Source: Mactra quadrangularis (taxonomy: Eukaryota > Mollusca > Bivalvia > Venerida > Mactridae). From it: a DNA stretch of 64,000 nucleotides. Numbering within the stretch: the stretch's first letter is position 1; every line of letters begins with the position of its first letter. The DNA lies in NCBI GenBank assembly GCA_025267735.1, contig CM046304.1, positions 28,895,381 to 28,959,380 on the forward strand. Reading direction: 5' to 3'. The position numbers and the translations under genes are program-made. Shown here one piece after another: positions 12,279 to 24,757 of the stretch. The notes under the pieces are model-generated. The model was given only the letters and a program-made list of their open reading frames with translations, was not told the DNA's origin and did no database searches.

Positions 12279-13332
12279 TTAAGTAATGACATTTTAGGTT
12301 ATTGATTTAATAAAGGGAAATAACCGCTGCGGGGAGTTTGGTCTATTTTTAGTTTTATCTAGAACTATTTTTAGACACAAAAAAAACCACTATTTTTGTT
12401 GATTTTTGGCAGTTTTTGCAAATATCAAGAGGCTTTGTCAAAAAAAATTGTCAACTTGATATGCCGGTATATAGGTGCTCCAGCGACAAACAAAAGATTT
12501 ATTCAAAGCTGCGCAGTTTCTTCCACAAAACAGGAAACTCGCAAATTTAATAGTATAGATATTAACGATCTCGTTAAAATACCCACTGATAACCAAAAAT
12601 GAGAAGTTGTCAGCTCCTTGTGGTTAAACAAAATAGTCCAGAATAATATTTGGTTTGGTGAGATGGCTGCTGTACATGATCCTAAAATGTGTTGATGAAA
12701 ATTAATTCTTTGACTGCTTTATTTTGTTTGATAAAGTAACATAAACCTTGCCATGAGCAAACCACTTGAGAAGACTAATGCTATCCTTTTGTTAAATTCC
12801 GTTAATTGATACTTAATACATAATTTTATAGATAATATACATAATTATATATTCTTTAATCAAAAAATAAGTTCAGGACATCGTTCCTCCAGCACTCCAG
12901 TGCTTTGATTAATACTGCTATATTTACCATTGAAATGGATTGGTTTATTTTTTTAATTGTTACACAAACTTGTAATGTCATTTTGTATGAACTTTCAGCG
13001 GAGTAAAACCTATTTTTCGCAAAACATGTTTTACACACAATGTGAAAAATACGTGCGAGTTCGTTACAAATCGGCAAGGGTAATGAATTTTTCTGCGTTT
13101 AAGTGTAACGAATTAGCAGATAAATTATTTCCCTTGTATAGTTAATGATATCCAAAAGGTGGCGCTAGAAAACACGAGGTTTCGTGCATGTAATAGGATT
13201 AAATTCATTCAGCTGTGGGCAACCGACAAGTAAAGAACGCTAATTTTTCATACGACTTCCTGGTTCTCTATAGAAAGAGTTCCACAATATTCTTTGATAT
13301 TATTCTACATGATTTTATATTGTATTATGATG

Positions 13333-13571
13333 TATAGTTCTATTACATTAACCTGTCACAACTTAAATAATTACACGGTCACTGAATCTATTTTTTTAAA
13401 CCACTTTCGAACTTGTTATTTCCCCGATATTCAAAATCGTCGCATATATAGTTAGATTATCAATAATTAATATTGATTGGTGGCTCAATGGTTAAAAAGA
13501 GATTAAATAATAACACATTCAGTGACCGTGTAATTATTCAAGTTGTGACAGGTTAATGTAATAGAACTATA
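13333..13571. mobile_element. 239-bp MITE with about 55-bp TIRs, TA target
   Basis: The arm at 13333-13388, beginning TATAGTTCTATTACATTAAC, is matched in reverse complement at 13516-13571 with very few differences. Both ends abut TA, consistent with the TA target of Tc1/mariner-type transposases. The interior holds no open frame. Confidence 0.75.
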
Positions 13572-13889
13572 TGATTGTAAAAATGGGTTGCCTAAGTGCT
13601 ACATACAATTACAATTAGTAATTTATATTTTATGTTGTTTTTCATTTTGGGATGAAAGAAATGTTGGAGGGAAAGCGAGTACTGGTTATAAATTAGGATC
13701 CAGGAAAACTAGTTTATGAGAGCTAGCCGGTGTAACATGAACATGTTTTGTGTAAATGAACAAATAAGTGTGTGGAGCTATCCATCACTTCGGTGTTATG
13801 TAAGATAATGTCTTGGTTCAAGTTTGGATCAGGTACTGGCTGGTACTTCTAAGGGCTGAGAAGTCACTGTAGCTAAATAGAGGCTAGGT

Positions 13890-14002
13890 GTGTCCACAGG
13901 CCGTCAGCGTACCCACATTTTTTTTCTAAACTCACATATATATGTATATACATGTATGTGTTTAGAATGTTTTTTGTTGCGACGCCGACGGCCTGTAGGG
14001 GT
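13890..14002. repeat. Imperfect foldback
   Basis: Outer blocks ACAGGCCGTC and GACGGCCTGT and an inner AT palindrome (ACATATATATGTATATACATGTAT) form an interrupted hairpin of about 110 bp. It is probably a decayed MITE; no clear TSD was found. Confidence 0.5.
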
Positions 14003-14328
14003 GTCGGCAGTAATGTCTGCTAACTTGTATAACACACAGACTATAGAATGAAATCATTGTAACTCCATGTATGTCTTCAACTATTCAGTATCTCGATCGT
14101 CAATTAACGATGATCACACGCGACGTTTTTCGATGAGGTTTAGCGGGATAACTATGTATTCAATGGAGGGTTGATACTGTTAGAGTTATTTCCCTTTATC
14201 AAACCAAGCTACAGAATTTCTTTCTCTTGGACTTCAATTTGATAAACATTTGTTTATGGATTGTCGAAAATATATAGTTACATAATGAATTTACATAAAA
14301 AGTATGTAAACTATCTGAACGACATGCA

Positions 14329-14598
14329 TAAGCGGATCCAGCTGGGGGGTCAGGGGGGTCCGGACCCCCGTAGAATTTCCAAAATGTACATGTCCATATG
14401 TGTATTTCTCGACTGTAAGTCATTTTTAAGTAGCATGAAGCAATTTTTCTCGGTTCTTAACACATATTTAATACTTATGTAATTTTAATTAATAATTATT
14501 CTGCAAAATGTGTATAATATGGTTGTGGTTCGAAAGTTTGGATCCCTCTAGACAAAGTTCGGACCCCATAGAAATTAATCTTGGATCCGCCCTTGACA
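14329..14598. mobile_element. hAT-like MITE with GCGGATCC termini
   Basis: The left end reads AAGCGGATCCAG (near 14329) and the right end TTGGATCCGCCCTT (to about 14595). Inverted inner blocks also match (GGTCCGGACCCCCGTAGAA near 14358 against TTCGGACCCCATAGAA near 14557). GACATG occurs on both sides as a possible partial target duplication. The GGGCGGATCCAG terminus is familiar from animal hAT elements. It has no coding capacity. Confidence 0.6.
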
Positions 14599-15344
14599 TG
14601 TCGACATCATCGAAACAAACGTATTTTCCAAAGAGTCGTAAATAAACCTGAAAGTGGCGAGTACAACTACCAAATATTTCTTGAAATACTATATTAGGGT
14701 AAGTTTTTTTTCTGCTAGAGATGAAATTCGGAATCATGGCGCTGGTAGAGTTAGACACGGAGGACATCGCTGTACTGTATTTTTACCTAAAACAACTGAG
14801 GAAGCGAATGAGACATATGTCATTGCAATTTAGTCTGGTTTGACATACAGTACATGATGATTCATCTCAATTTCAAGAAGTCAGTAGAGTGGTGCTAGTG
14901 TCTAGAGCATTTTCTTTAAACGTACAAGTTTCTATTTGTGCAAATGGTGCAAGCGAAGTACCTGATGATGACTGAAAGCAAAAATCCGCGCGACCTTTTG
15001 AGACAATTTGCTCTGTGGACAATCAAGGCGTTCGTTCGTGCGAGCAAAACTTTTTTCACGATCGCTCTCTATTTAAACAGTTCCTCTACAAACATCTAGA
15101 ATATTCCAGGGCGTCCGTTTTCGCGTTCGTGCTCTGTATAAACGGGTCTTAAAGAATGATATAGGATAATGCTTCACAAGTTGTGAAAATTGCGTACGCG
15201 TTTTTCACAAGTTGAGAAAAACACGGGTTGTGAAAAAATGAGGTTCAACAGAGCGTGTTGACTACTGGGTAACGCTGTAATTGGGCGATCTCTAATAAAA
15301 TGGAACATTTTAATTATCATGCTGTCTTTTTTTATATCTAAATA

Positions 15345-18300
15345 TTCACAAATTCTTCTTAGATCAAATGTTATACCATCTTTATTATATTTTTGTCACT
15401 CAACAACCCATTAGGAAAATTAAACCGCTATTTTCTGCTAGAAACAAGTGTTTTAACTAAGGTTTAAATTAATCAATTACTTTAATTTTAACCTGTCTGT
15501 TTTCCTTTCTTTTGACATTTTTTTCTTTACAAATTACTTCCGCTTGTAGAAAATTGATAATTAAACAACAGTTTTTTCCTTTCAGATCAAGCTTCATGCA
15601 ACAGATTTTATTACTCAAAGCTGTTATAAAATTTATGTTTAAGGTTTTATGTTTAAGAAATTCTCAAAATATTCTTTACGATCGCATTTGTTTTAAAACG
15701 TGTCATCGTGAATACAGACCGTATTAAAAGCACTATGTAAGTTAGATTGCATGATGGACGACTGTTGTCTCTTTTCATTCTTAAGATGCTCGATTCATTC
15801 ATTGCTGCAGACTAAATGCAGTTAAATTTGTCGTTTTTCATACTCCAAATGGCAGTTACGATATACTTCACGCTGAAATTTTGACAGTGCAATACAAGTA
15901 CCAAATCTTAATGAAACAAAATTTGATATTCCGAATAGAGGACATAGATCATATACGCTTTCAAACAGATTAAAAAGGTGTTCATCATATAATAAATTCG
16001 TAAAGCTTCCAAAAATTCATAAAAACGTTTTATTTGTGTGATATTTTTTAGTTGAAAATAGTTTTTATACTAAATGCTTTATTTTGATTTAAAACTAAAA
16101 AACACTTTTGATTATCCGACGATTTTGAGACTTTCGTAATTTTCGTTGCCAATCTAGATATTATTGCAACCGATTCCATGAAAGTATACAAAACCAACTG
16201 GCATGCTATATCAATTTTACTGCTTGCATAACTAGACTTTGGTAGAAGCATGCACAATCTAAATTAGCGAGTAGTCGAGCGGAAAAATTTAGATCGGGTT
16301 CTAATCAGATTGAAGCATGCAAAACACTACCCAGAATAAAACATGCGAATACTGGGTACGCAGTACATAGAAACATTGCGAACTCTGAACAATCTGTTCG
16401 TTTAAGTTTTCATGCCGTCGTTTTGTTCGATCAAATGTTCAATAATTCTGCTTAGATCAAACGTTATGTAATTTTTATTGTATTTTTGTCATTCAACAAC
16501 TCATTTAGAAAATTAAACCGTTATTTTCAGCTAAAACAAGTGCTTTAAACATTGTTTAAATTAATTAATTAATATAATTTCGTTCTGTCTGTTTTCCTTT
16601 TTTGATAATTATTTCTTAACAAATTATTTCCGTCAGTAAAAAAAGATAATTCTATAACATTTTTCCTACTAAAACAACGCTTAATTTAACTGACTTTATA
16701 GTACAAAGTTGTAATAAATTTTAAAGAATTTCTCAAAATAAATTTTACGATCCCATCCATTTTAAATTGTGCCATCATGAATACAGAACCTGTTTGCACT
16801 TTGTGAGTTAAATTGCATGATTGACGACTATTTTCTCCCTTTCATTCTTAAATTGTTCAATTTCTACATTGCTGCAGACTGCATTCAGTTAAAATCGTCA
16901 TTTTTCATTTTCAAAATGGCATATATACTTCAAAACTTTTGACGGTTTAATATCAAAAGGTAATGAAAAACGTTTGCTATTCTGACTTGATGATATAGAT
17001 CATATAAGCTTTCTGACAGATTTGTAAGGTTGTTTCATCGTGCCATAAATTCAATTAAAAAAAACCTTTTATTTTATTATCTATGAGTTGAAATTAATTT
17101 TAATGTTGAATGTTTTATTTCATTTGTTACAATAACACAATTGCCGATCAACCGACGGATTTGAGACTTTGACATTTTCATTGTCAAAGTATGTTAAATT
17201 GCCATGAAATTCTATAAAATACAAAAAACCGACAAGACATGCTATTTTTATGAGTTGAAATTAGTTTTTATGTCGAATGTTTATTTTCTGCAGTAACAAT
17301 AGCAACGCTTCTGACCATCTACGATTTCAGTTTTTGACATTTTATGCTTTCAATTTAAATACTCCTACGCAATCTTACAAAAATGACCTGACTTGAATAT
17401 GTGATATGAATGAACTAAGTCATTGAAACATTGCGAACTCTAAACAATCTGTTTAAGTTTTCATGCCGTCGTTTTGTTCGATCAAATGTTCAATAATTCT
17501 GCTTAAATCAAACGTTATGCATTTTTTATTGTATTTTTTTGTCACTCAACAACTCATTTAGAAAATTAAACCGCTATTTTCTGTTGGAAACAAGTGTTTT
17601 AACTAAGGTTTAAATTAATTAATTACTTTAATTTCGTTATGTCTGTTTTCCTGTTTCGATATTTATTTTCTTTACAAATTATTTCCGCCAGTAACAAAAT
17701 GATAATTTCATAACGTTTTTCCCTTTTGAAACAACGCTTCATTTAACTGACTTTATTGTACAAAATTGTTATAAATTTCAAAGAATTTCTCAAAATAAAT
17801 TTTATGATCCCAATCATTTTAAATTGTGCCATCATGAATACAGAACCTGTTTGCACTTTGTGAGTTAAATTGCATGATTGACGACTATTTTCTCCCTTTC
17901 ATTCTTAAATTGTTCAATTTATACATTGCCACAGACTGCATTCAGTTAAAATCGTCATTTTTCATTTTCAAAATGGCATATATACTTCAAAACTTTTGAC
18001 GGTTTAATATCAAAAGGTAATGAAAAACGTTTGCTATTCCGACTTGATGATATAGACCATATAAGCTTTCTGACAGATTTGTAAGGTTGTTTCATCGTGC
18101 CATAAATTCAATTAAAAAAAACTTTTATTTTATTATCTATGAGTTGAAATAAATTTTAATGTTCAATTTTTTTATTTCATTTGTTACAATAACACAATTG
18201 CCGATCAACCGACGGATTTAAGTCTTTGACATTTTCATTGTCAAAGTATGTTAAATTGCCATGAAATTCCATAAAACACAAAAAACCGACAAGACATGCT

Positions 18301-18465
18301 ATTTTTATGAGTTGAAATTAGTTTTTATGTCGAATGTTTTATTTTCTGCTGTAACAAAAGCAACGCTTCCTATTATATACGATTTTCAGTTTTTGACATT
18401 TTTTTCAATTTAAATCATACTCCTACGTAATGTTACAAAAAACGACCTGACTTGAAACGTGATAT
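15345..18465. repeat. Three tandem copies of a unit of about 1.06 kb
   Basis: Blocks such as the one starting GATCAAATGTTCAATAATTC and the one containing TTGCATGATTGACGACTAT recur at about 16430 and 17475, and at about 16813 and 17869. The same blocks are found more diverged at about 15360 and 15747. Spacing is about 1,056-1,067 bp. Copies 2 (about 16371-17424) and 3 (about 17425-18465) are far more alike than copy 1 (about 15345-16370), so the last duplication is the youngest. A sub-repeat beginning TATGAGTTGAAATTA occurs twice inside each of the later copies. No coding frame survives in any copy. Confidence 0.85.
16258..16315. repeat. Dispersed repeat copy A (second copy at about 21985-22045)
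   Basis: A block of about 55 bp containing AAATTAGCGAGTAGTCGAGC and TTTAGATCGGGTTCTAAT is repeated in the same orientation near 21992-22046 with a few changes. Both are followed by GATTGA. The element class is unknown, and the surrounding sequences are unrelated. Confidence 0.7.
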
Positions 18466-18871
18466 GAATGAACTGAGTATTTTGTAGGCTGGCGCAACTA
18501 AATACTATTAATCTATACTATTTGTTGGGACCGAAAAATAATTCGGATAATAAAGTATTTCCGTTGAAAATCACAGATTCTTAAAAATCTAGGATAATCA
18601 AATAATTAGACCTTATGAACGACTCATGCAGGTTGTTCGTCTTCTCACAAAGACAAACGAAAACAACAGCGTAATCACAACTCCCAGCAAAACATGAACA
18701 CTCTTGTGACCATACATTATTTCCCTTTGTATGAAAAAGGATTGGTGCGGTGTTTTGGAACGACCAGAGTCATGAACGCTTTTTTTGAGAATCGAAAGTG
18801 ATTAAAATATTTAATATGTAAAATATTTGTATTTTTGTTCTTGGTTTGTGTGATTTTTTTTTGTGAATAGG

Positions 18872-19806
18872 TATAGTCCGATTTTATTCGGTGAGCCGTG
18901 ACAGGTTGAAAGAGTCCAATCATAACCATGATGATAGGTATAACCAGTAAATACTACACTGATAATCAATACAAACTATAATATCTCAAGTATAAAGACA
19001 CGCCATATAGTAGATCACCCACATTGTTTAAAATAGCGCAGTCGGTAACGAAGTGGTAAAATATGTCTAATGCATTAATTTTACAGCAGTGGTTCGAACC
19101 TCACCGCCTGCTTATTTTTTTATTTTTCTAGAATTCGTGCTTAGTTTTATCATATACTACATTTGTGCAATAATTTTGTAGTTACTTTTTATTTTATTTT
19201 ATTCTTTCTTTACTTTTATATCCAGCAATTTACCTCATAACATAATACATGTATATTATATATTCAGCGTCACTTGCAGTGGCTGTATCGAAATAATACT
19301 AGGATCCTATCTAACAAAAGTGCCGAAGTTATCTGCATTCCATTCTGCTTTTCTTTCTTAAGAAAATGCATGAAGATTTTGTACAATTACTTTGAAATAT
19401 TTCCAATATGCATCGCTCGACAGTTTAATGTACGACATCGCAGCAATAACTAAACAATTAGTATTATAATAACTTAAATACGGTCACATAAGACAGTGAG
19501 TCGTTAAATTCAGTGGGTCGCTAAGGCTGTTTTTACAGTTTTATAATTTTGGAGCATTCCTACAAAAAGGTAACACAACGTGTCTAACCAGCCATTATTG
19601 CATGGGCCATATGTGATCGTATCATTTCCGGACTGTGCTGTTTCGGAAAATTTTTATTAGTATACAAATTAATATGAATATATGCTTTTTTGAGATACAA
19701 TAGTTTGAACTTTTTTCAATGTAGTACTTACTGGTTATACCTATTGCCAATGTTATGATTGGACTCTTCCAACCTGTCACGGCTCACCGAATAAAATCGG
19801 ACTATA
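18872..19806. mobile_element. 935-bp element with 86-bp TIRs, TA target
   Basis: The left arm 18872-18957, beginning TATAGTCCGATTTTATTCGG, is matched in reverse complement by 19721-19806 with only a handful of differences. Ends flanked by TA suggest a Tc1/mariner-like non-autonomous element. The interior carries a tRNA-like sequence (19037-19115) but no transposase frame. The frame at 18717-18929 on the minus strand is a shadow of the left arm. Confidence 0.8.
19037..19115 (+). repeat. tRNA-like (SINE head) sequence inside the 935-bp element
   Basis: An A-box-like TAGCGCAGTCGGTAACG and a B-box-like GTGGTTCGAACCTCACC are spaced as in a tRNA, but the anticodon arm and acceptor stem are poorly formed. 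This looks like a tRNA-derived pseudogene or SINE head, not a functional tRNA. Confidence 0.5.
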
Positions 19807-20459
19807 TAGTTAGGTCAGTTCAGGGATTGAATCCATGATCTCCGACACCAATAACTTAACCACAAAGAACTTAGGGAGGTATTTATGAATCATTATTATT
19901 ATATGTTCGTATCTACATTCTAGTTCGATTCTTTCATGGAGGCTTGTGCCAAGCTTCAGAAATAGGTTAACTCAATATCTACAATTCTTTCATTGCCAGC
20001 AGTTTATTTTAGTCCTTAAAATACAATGTAACCTTTTCGGATAATTAAACACTGATTTCTACTTCAGTATCAACTAGTGCGATACTCTGAATAAATCAAT
20101 TATTTTAATTTGTTTCAGTAATTGTTTTTTCGTTGTACTTATTAGTTTTGCTTTACGAACTGATTTACCGAATACATGTAGAAAAGACAATTACTGCGAG
20201 CATACATTTTTGTAGTGTTCTGTTCACATCCAAAAAACATTTTTGTTTTTCAGTATTGAGGACATTTTTTTCTTGTTCGTGTATTCATAGGCTTTACTCT
20301 GTTTATGAACACATTTAACTGTTATGTACGCGTACGGCGACCCACTCGTGCACCTAACTAAGCTTCCAGGCCACTTTCCTTCTTTTTTTTGGTTTACGCA
20401 GTGTCAACACAATTTAGGTCATTTTAAGGCGTCCAGCGCACCTAACCTAGCTTTCCTGG

Positions 20460-20745
20460 ACCCTTGTCTATAACCAGTACTCACCTACCCTTCCACAAGG
20501 CCGGAAACTTTTCCATATATCTTATTAATGGAAGAAAATTGACATTATTGTCAAATTTTCATGGAAAGGTATAACCCTCCCCGGGTGGGATTCGAACCCA
20601 TACCTCCTTCGGGACACGAGATTCCAAATCCCGGCGCGCTACCAACTGCGCCACCGACCCGGGTCGTCACTTTTCTACCTCGTATTATCACAGCTAAGTC
20701 ATTTGGTCCAACGACACAAATATTCCTATCGGCTGTCAAGTTCTA
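20460..20745 (-). repeat. tRNA-derived SINE, minus strand
   Basis: On the minus strand, 20663-20580 reads as a tRNA-like head, with GGCGCAGTTGGTAGCGC as A-box/D-arm, loop TTTGGAA in an anticodon-like stem, and GGGTTCGAATCCC as a perfect B-box/T-arm. It is followed by a body reaching the conserved tail GGTGAGTACTGGTTATA near 20470. The variable region is too long and the acceptor stem does not pair in canonical register, so it is a SINE rather than a tRNA gene. Open frames at 20551-20739 and 20561-20746 are shadows of it. Confidence 0.65.
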
Positions 20746-20825
20746 ATTTTTTAAAACAACAAACTGCACATGATGCTCAAAGGTAGTATGTAATGTTGGT
20801 GCAGATTTAATCTCACTTCAGTGAA

Positions 20826-21245
20826 CATAGCATAGCATAGCAAGACATGGCATAGCATGGCAAGTCATAGCATAGCATTGCATTGTATGGTATGGTACGG
20901 TACGGTACGGCACGGCACGGCACGGCACGGCACGGCACGGCACGGCACGGCACGGCACGGCACGGCACGGCATGAGTGTTTACTGAACTTAAGATAGTTA
21001 TGCTATGCTATGCTATGCTATGCTATGCTATGCTATGCTATGCTATGCTATGCTATGCTATGCTATGCTATGCTATGCTATGCTATGCTATGCTATGCTA
21101 TGCTATGCTACGCTACGCTATGCTATGCTATGCCATGCCATGCCATGCCATAATACAACATAACATGACATAGCATAGCCTAGTACATAACATGACATAG
21201 CATAGCACAGCAAAATATCACATAGCATAACATAGCATGACATAA
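20826..21245. repeat. Pentanucleotide arrays in opposing orientation
   Basis: Runs of CATAG then CACGG (about 20828-20970) are followed by TGCTA (about 20999-21135) and then CATAG-like units again (to about 21245). TGCTA is the reverse complement of TAGCA, so the outer and inner arrays can pair. A unique 19-bp block at about 20974-20992 (GAGTGTTTACTGAACTTAA) has its near-exact reverse complement at about 21250-21267, bracketing the TGCTA array. The frame 20976-21173 is a satellite artefact. Confidence 0.85.
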
Positions 21246-21631
21246 TTATTTTAAGTCAGTAAACACTCAGTCATACCTGTTTAGTAGATAGGTATAGTCC
21301 TGTTAAAAAAATCAAGAAAAAAATAATAAACTGAAAGAGTTTATATATTTATTGTACATTTGTATAGTTAGCAATGTTAATACTGTTTAATATAAAACAA
21401 ATGAAGCGAAATTAACTGACAAAATATGAATCACATGTATATGAATAATGACAACTTGCATTGTTTGTCCGTTACTAAGAATTAATATAATGTGATGCTT
21501 TACACGTTTTAAATATTCATCGTTTGGCGACAATCACTCGTTCTACTTTCGCTCCTTTCTAATGCTTGGAACTCAGAATCCAAACGTTTATTCTAGTATT
21601 AAGCACACCGCATGGCAGTAACTGACAACTG

Positions 21632-21759
21632 TTATACTTGCTGTTCAATCTCCGTAAACAGATATCCTGTAGAGCGTTGTCGTACAGGATCTCTACTTTC
21701 TCCGTCGAAGGTCACGTCGAGATGAACTTTGTGCCGACCAATCAATGCGTAGCTTTCAT
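21632..21759 (-). CDS. Candidate 3'-terminal exon of an unrecognised gene
   Basis: On the minus strand a pyrimidine-rich tract ending GTTTTCGTCTAG precedes 128 bp of clean open frame in one phase (two bases completing a codon, then 41 sense codons, then TAA). The predicted peptide is charged and balanced in composition, starting ESYALIGRHKVHLDVTFDG and ending TEIEQQV. That is unlike the Lys/Ile/Asn/Phe-rich random frames of the region. Its upstream exon should lie above 21759 on the minus strand but was not found. The peptide matches no family I recognise. It might belong to a separate gene ending here or be an alternative end for the gene at 24130-28795. Confidence 0.3.
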
Positions 21760-22045
21760 CTAGACGAAAACACACAGAAAATCACATTTTGATTTCGTAA
21801 TTTCATTTTTTATACCAAGGTTGGCATGCTAATTGAACAGCGGTATTATTCACAGTCTGCGATTGGGCGGCTCATTTCAAATTGCGTGACGTAGACGATG
21901 TAAACAAGTTACGTATCATAACAATTTCGTCATGAATATTATGTTGAGAAAAGGTCACCTGAACGTGACCTTCGTTTGAAAAAGGCCAGATCTAAATTAG
22001 CGAGTATGCGAGCGGAAAATTTTAGATCGGGTTTTAATAAGATTG

Positions 22046-23230
22046 ACTTGCTGTTATACATGTAAGCACAAGCATGGCTTTAGAAAATAGTGTTGGACTA
22101 AACTAAAGAAATACTTTTATGTATAATATAATATATAAGTCTTCTCAAGAAATCGAACAAACGGTAGGCCAATACGAATGGATTCGTTGTGAGGCGAACT
22201 ACCGGATACTTGTTCGTTACGGCAATTTTGACATGTTTAATGCAATAATATATAGAATGAAGCTAACAGAAGCTAACATAATCTACTCAAATGTATATCT
22301 TTGACCAATAAATATTGAAAGGTGATTGTCGAACTTATTTGGCAAACAACTTTTAAATTTCTCCGTGGGACAGCCATTGATTTTTACATGTCTACAAATT
22401 TAACATATTGACTAACACATGTCAACAAATGTCAAAACTTGATTTTTCAGAAAGTCTTTCTACGGAATTGACGGAGAATCTTGAGTTGTTACGATTGGTC
22501 TGAATATATCCAAAAGTCGAGTCTGTAGAGTCTGTGTATTTTACAACTGACTACTGTAAAAGTAAAGTTGCAATTGTACAACTAAACTTCTGCAAATATC
22601 AAATGTAGAAACGGACTGTTTATTTAGAGCATAAAAGCAAAATGCATCTTCGATTTTACATTACAATTGTCACAATCCGGTGAAATCAAGTTTATTTTAG
22701 AAAATCATTAAATGATAATGGGTTTCTGTAATAAAATTAGTACATGTAAAACACATTTGTGTGGAGGACCAAATTTGGAGAACATTTCCTATAAGATACG
22801 TTTACATTCAACAGAAATGTGCAGCATACAGACTGTATAAACTTACTTTTATTATGTGTTATTTCACAATAAAATCGTACGACAATACGTACAGTATGTC
22901 AAAGTAAGACCATTTTAAAGACATTATAGATTTACTTTATTATTTTCAAAATATGAGACATTTATATACAATTTAGCATTCTGTATTCTGTGTATTTCGA
23001 ACACCTTATCAGATTATCTAAAATTAGTTTTAGATATTGATTTCTTCTGTCCAGCAGTGGCAACGTTTCAAAATAAACTTACGATGTTTTCTATCGTAAG
23101 TTTGCTTTGGCGAAAGTAAATTTTATGTTGATTTGACATTATTGTCATTAATGTATCATAGTGTTAAGCGCCGTAAATGTAGCAACACATTGTATTATAT
23201 GTCACAAACCGGCAGTCAGCCAACCAAGTC
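22046..23230. other. No gene seen
   Basis: AT-rich sequence with no motif-bearing frame on either strand. The frame 22119-22304 is short and featureless. A short inverted pair ACTTACGATGTTTTCTATCGTAAGT lies near 23079-23103. Confidence 0.4.
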
Positions 23231-24757
23231 ATCGTTCCTGGAAAGGCTAAATCTCTAGATTTAGCTGTTAACCAGTTTTTATGTACATTCTTCCGTCAGT
23301 GACTGATAACTGTCCTACATATTTAGAATCAGTGGTAAGAGGAAGAAAGGCCATAATTACTTTATACCCAAACTTCATAAAGGTATGCCCGGTCGGGAAT
23401 CTTCGTCAACAATGATACAACACAAACTAATGTAACAAACATGCATCAGAAAGTCAAGTCAATACAAACATTAAAACGATTCATTGGTACATTACTGTAA
23501 ACTGTACTCAACATGCTACTAGCAACTTATTCTCAACAAGTCAGTTTAATCACAAAACATCTTTTATTGCATAACATCGCAGCTAGAAAGATTTGCATCT
23601 AATAATGTATTTCAGATTCATTTTCGAGAAAACGTCAGCTTTCACATAACATCTAATTAAAGCTACTAATATACCGGCAAGGCTATAGACCATTATATGA
23701 AATTCAAATATTTGAGATTTTCTTCCTTCTGCAGTAGAATCAAAATTTCACCGTCACAATATGTGTACAAAGAACTATGTGATTTTATCCATGTTTCATG
23801 CTTTTCAGCAATAATATGTAAAATTGTGCTTGTACACGAATTGACAAACACATAAATATAAGTTCCGATTTAGATCTTTACGATGATATTTGTTGAGTAA
23901 CTTAGAAAATGTCCACTTGATTGTTTCTTTGGTATACAACAGAAAAATTCCTTGCTTGCAACCGGAACATCATTTTGGTCGAGAAGCAACAAGTTCGCGC
24001 TCATATCAAGAGTATAATAAATGGTTTATATGATAAGGGACCCCTATGGCGAAAGGGGCTGATATGGGAAATTGTTAATATATAATAGCACCTTGTGATT
24101 ATGTTTATCAAATTGTCACAACCAGCGAATCAAGTACATCGTATATGTAATATATACAGACGTACTAAATACTCGAAGATAAATAACACAATATAAACCG
24201 GAAGTTCTAAATGATTATTTCTCGTTGCCATAGAAACCTCTTTATAATGTCGATGAGTTCCTTTATAGTCATCTGTCGTAGTGGAGATTTTATTTTTTCC
24301 TGTGGTGGTTGGAGGTGATGTAGTGTATATTGAAATCTCGTCCATGGGATGTCTAAATGTACAGGTATAGATATTACTGTCAAATATGGCACTAAATGTA
24401 TGGTTAAGAAGTTTGAAATAAACATCAGCTGCTGTCATTGAACAACCTAGAGCTGTTGCAGTGTAGACACACAATGTATAATCCTTGGCAATGCTGAAAA
24501 ACAGAAATATATTTTTTGTATTGATTAAATATTTTAAACGTGCACTTATTGGCAAAAAGCATTAGCAAACAACTGAGAATTATAGATGTTTATGCGGGGC
24601 ATAATTTTGCACAGTTTGGTCATGCAATTCTACAACAATTTTCCCCTTCTATCAATGATTCTAAAGCATGAAGAGCAGTTGTCAGTCAATGTCGGAAGTG
24701 TGCGCCTAATGACGGCACAACAGCTAAATCTAGTGATTTAGCTTTTCCAGGAACGGT
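23231..24757. repeat. 39-bp inverted repeats bracketing a 1.5-kb segment
   Basis: The block at 23231-23269 (ATCGTTCCTGGAAAGGCTAA onward, with internal palindrome CTAAATCTCTAGATTTAG) is found in reverse complement at 24719-24757 with few changes. The bracketed segment contains a SINE fragment and the last exon of the gene at 24130-28795. Whether this is one mobile element or two separate insertions of a small palindromic repeat in opposite orientation cannot be decided; the exon inside argues for the second. Confidence 0.6.
23275..23410 (-). repeat. Truncated SINE fragment
   Basis: Contains GTCAGTGACTGATAACTGTCCTACAT and GGCCATAATTACTTTATACCC, matching the body of the better-preserved minus-strand SINE at 59870-60045 in the same order. 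The tRNA-like head is reduced to CCCGGTCGGGAATC. A plus-strand cousin with CTACCACTGATTCTATAT lies near 55590. Confidence 0.55.

Larger units (their letters stand above)
11000..13332. other. No gene seen; several small palindromes
   Basis: Apart from the palindromes annotated separately at 11159-11192 and 12259-12278 and an IR-rich patch with GAGTTACGG words near 11650-11760, nothing with coding character was recognised. Open frames at 11777-11977, 12396-12602 and 12856-13145 are short and without motifs. Confidence 0.5.

Noticed and set aside
14950..14990. Possible hammerhead ribozyme core (CTGATGA followed by GAAA)
   Set aside because: The space for stem II is too short and unpaired, and stems I and III do not form; 31914 has CTGATGA without a usable GAAA partner.
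20580..20663. Functional tRNA gene with TGG (Pro) anticodon on the minus strand
   Set aside because: The acceptor and T stems do not pair in canonical register and the variable region is too long; a SINE body follows directly.
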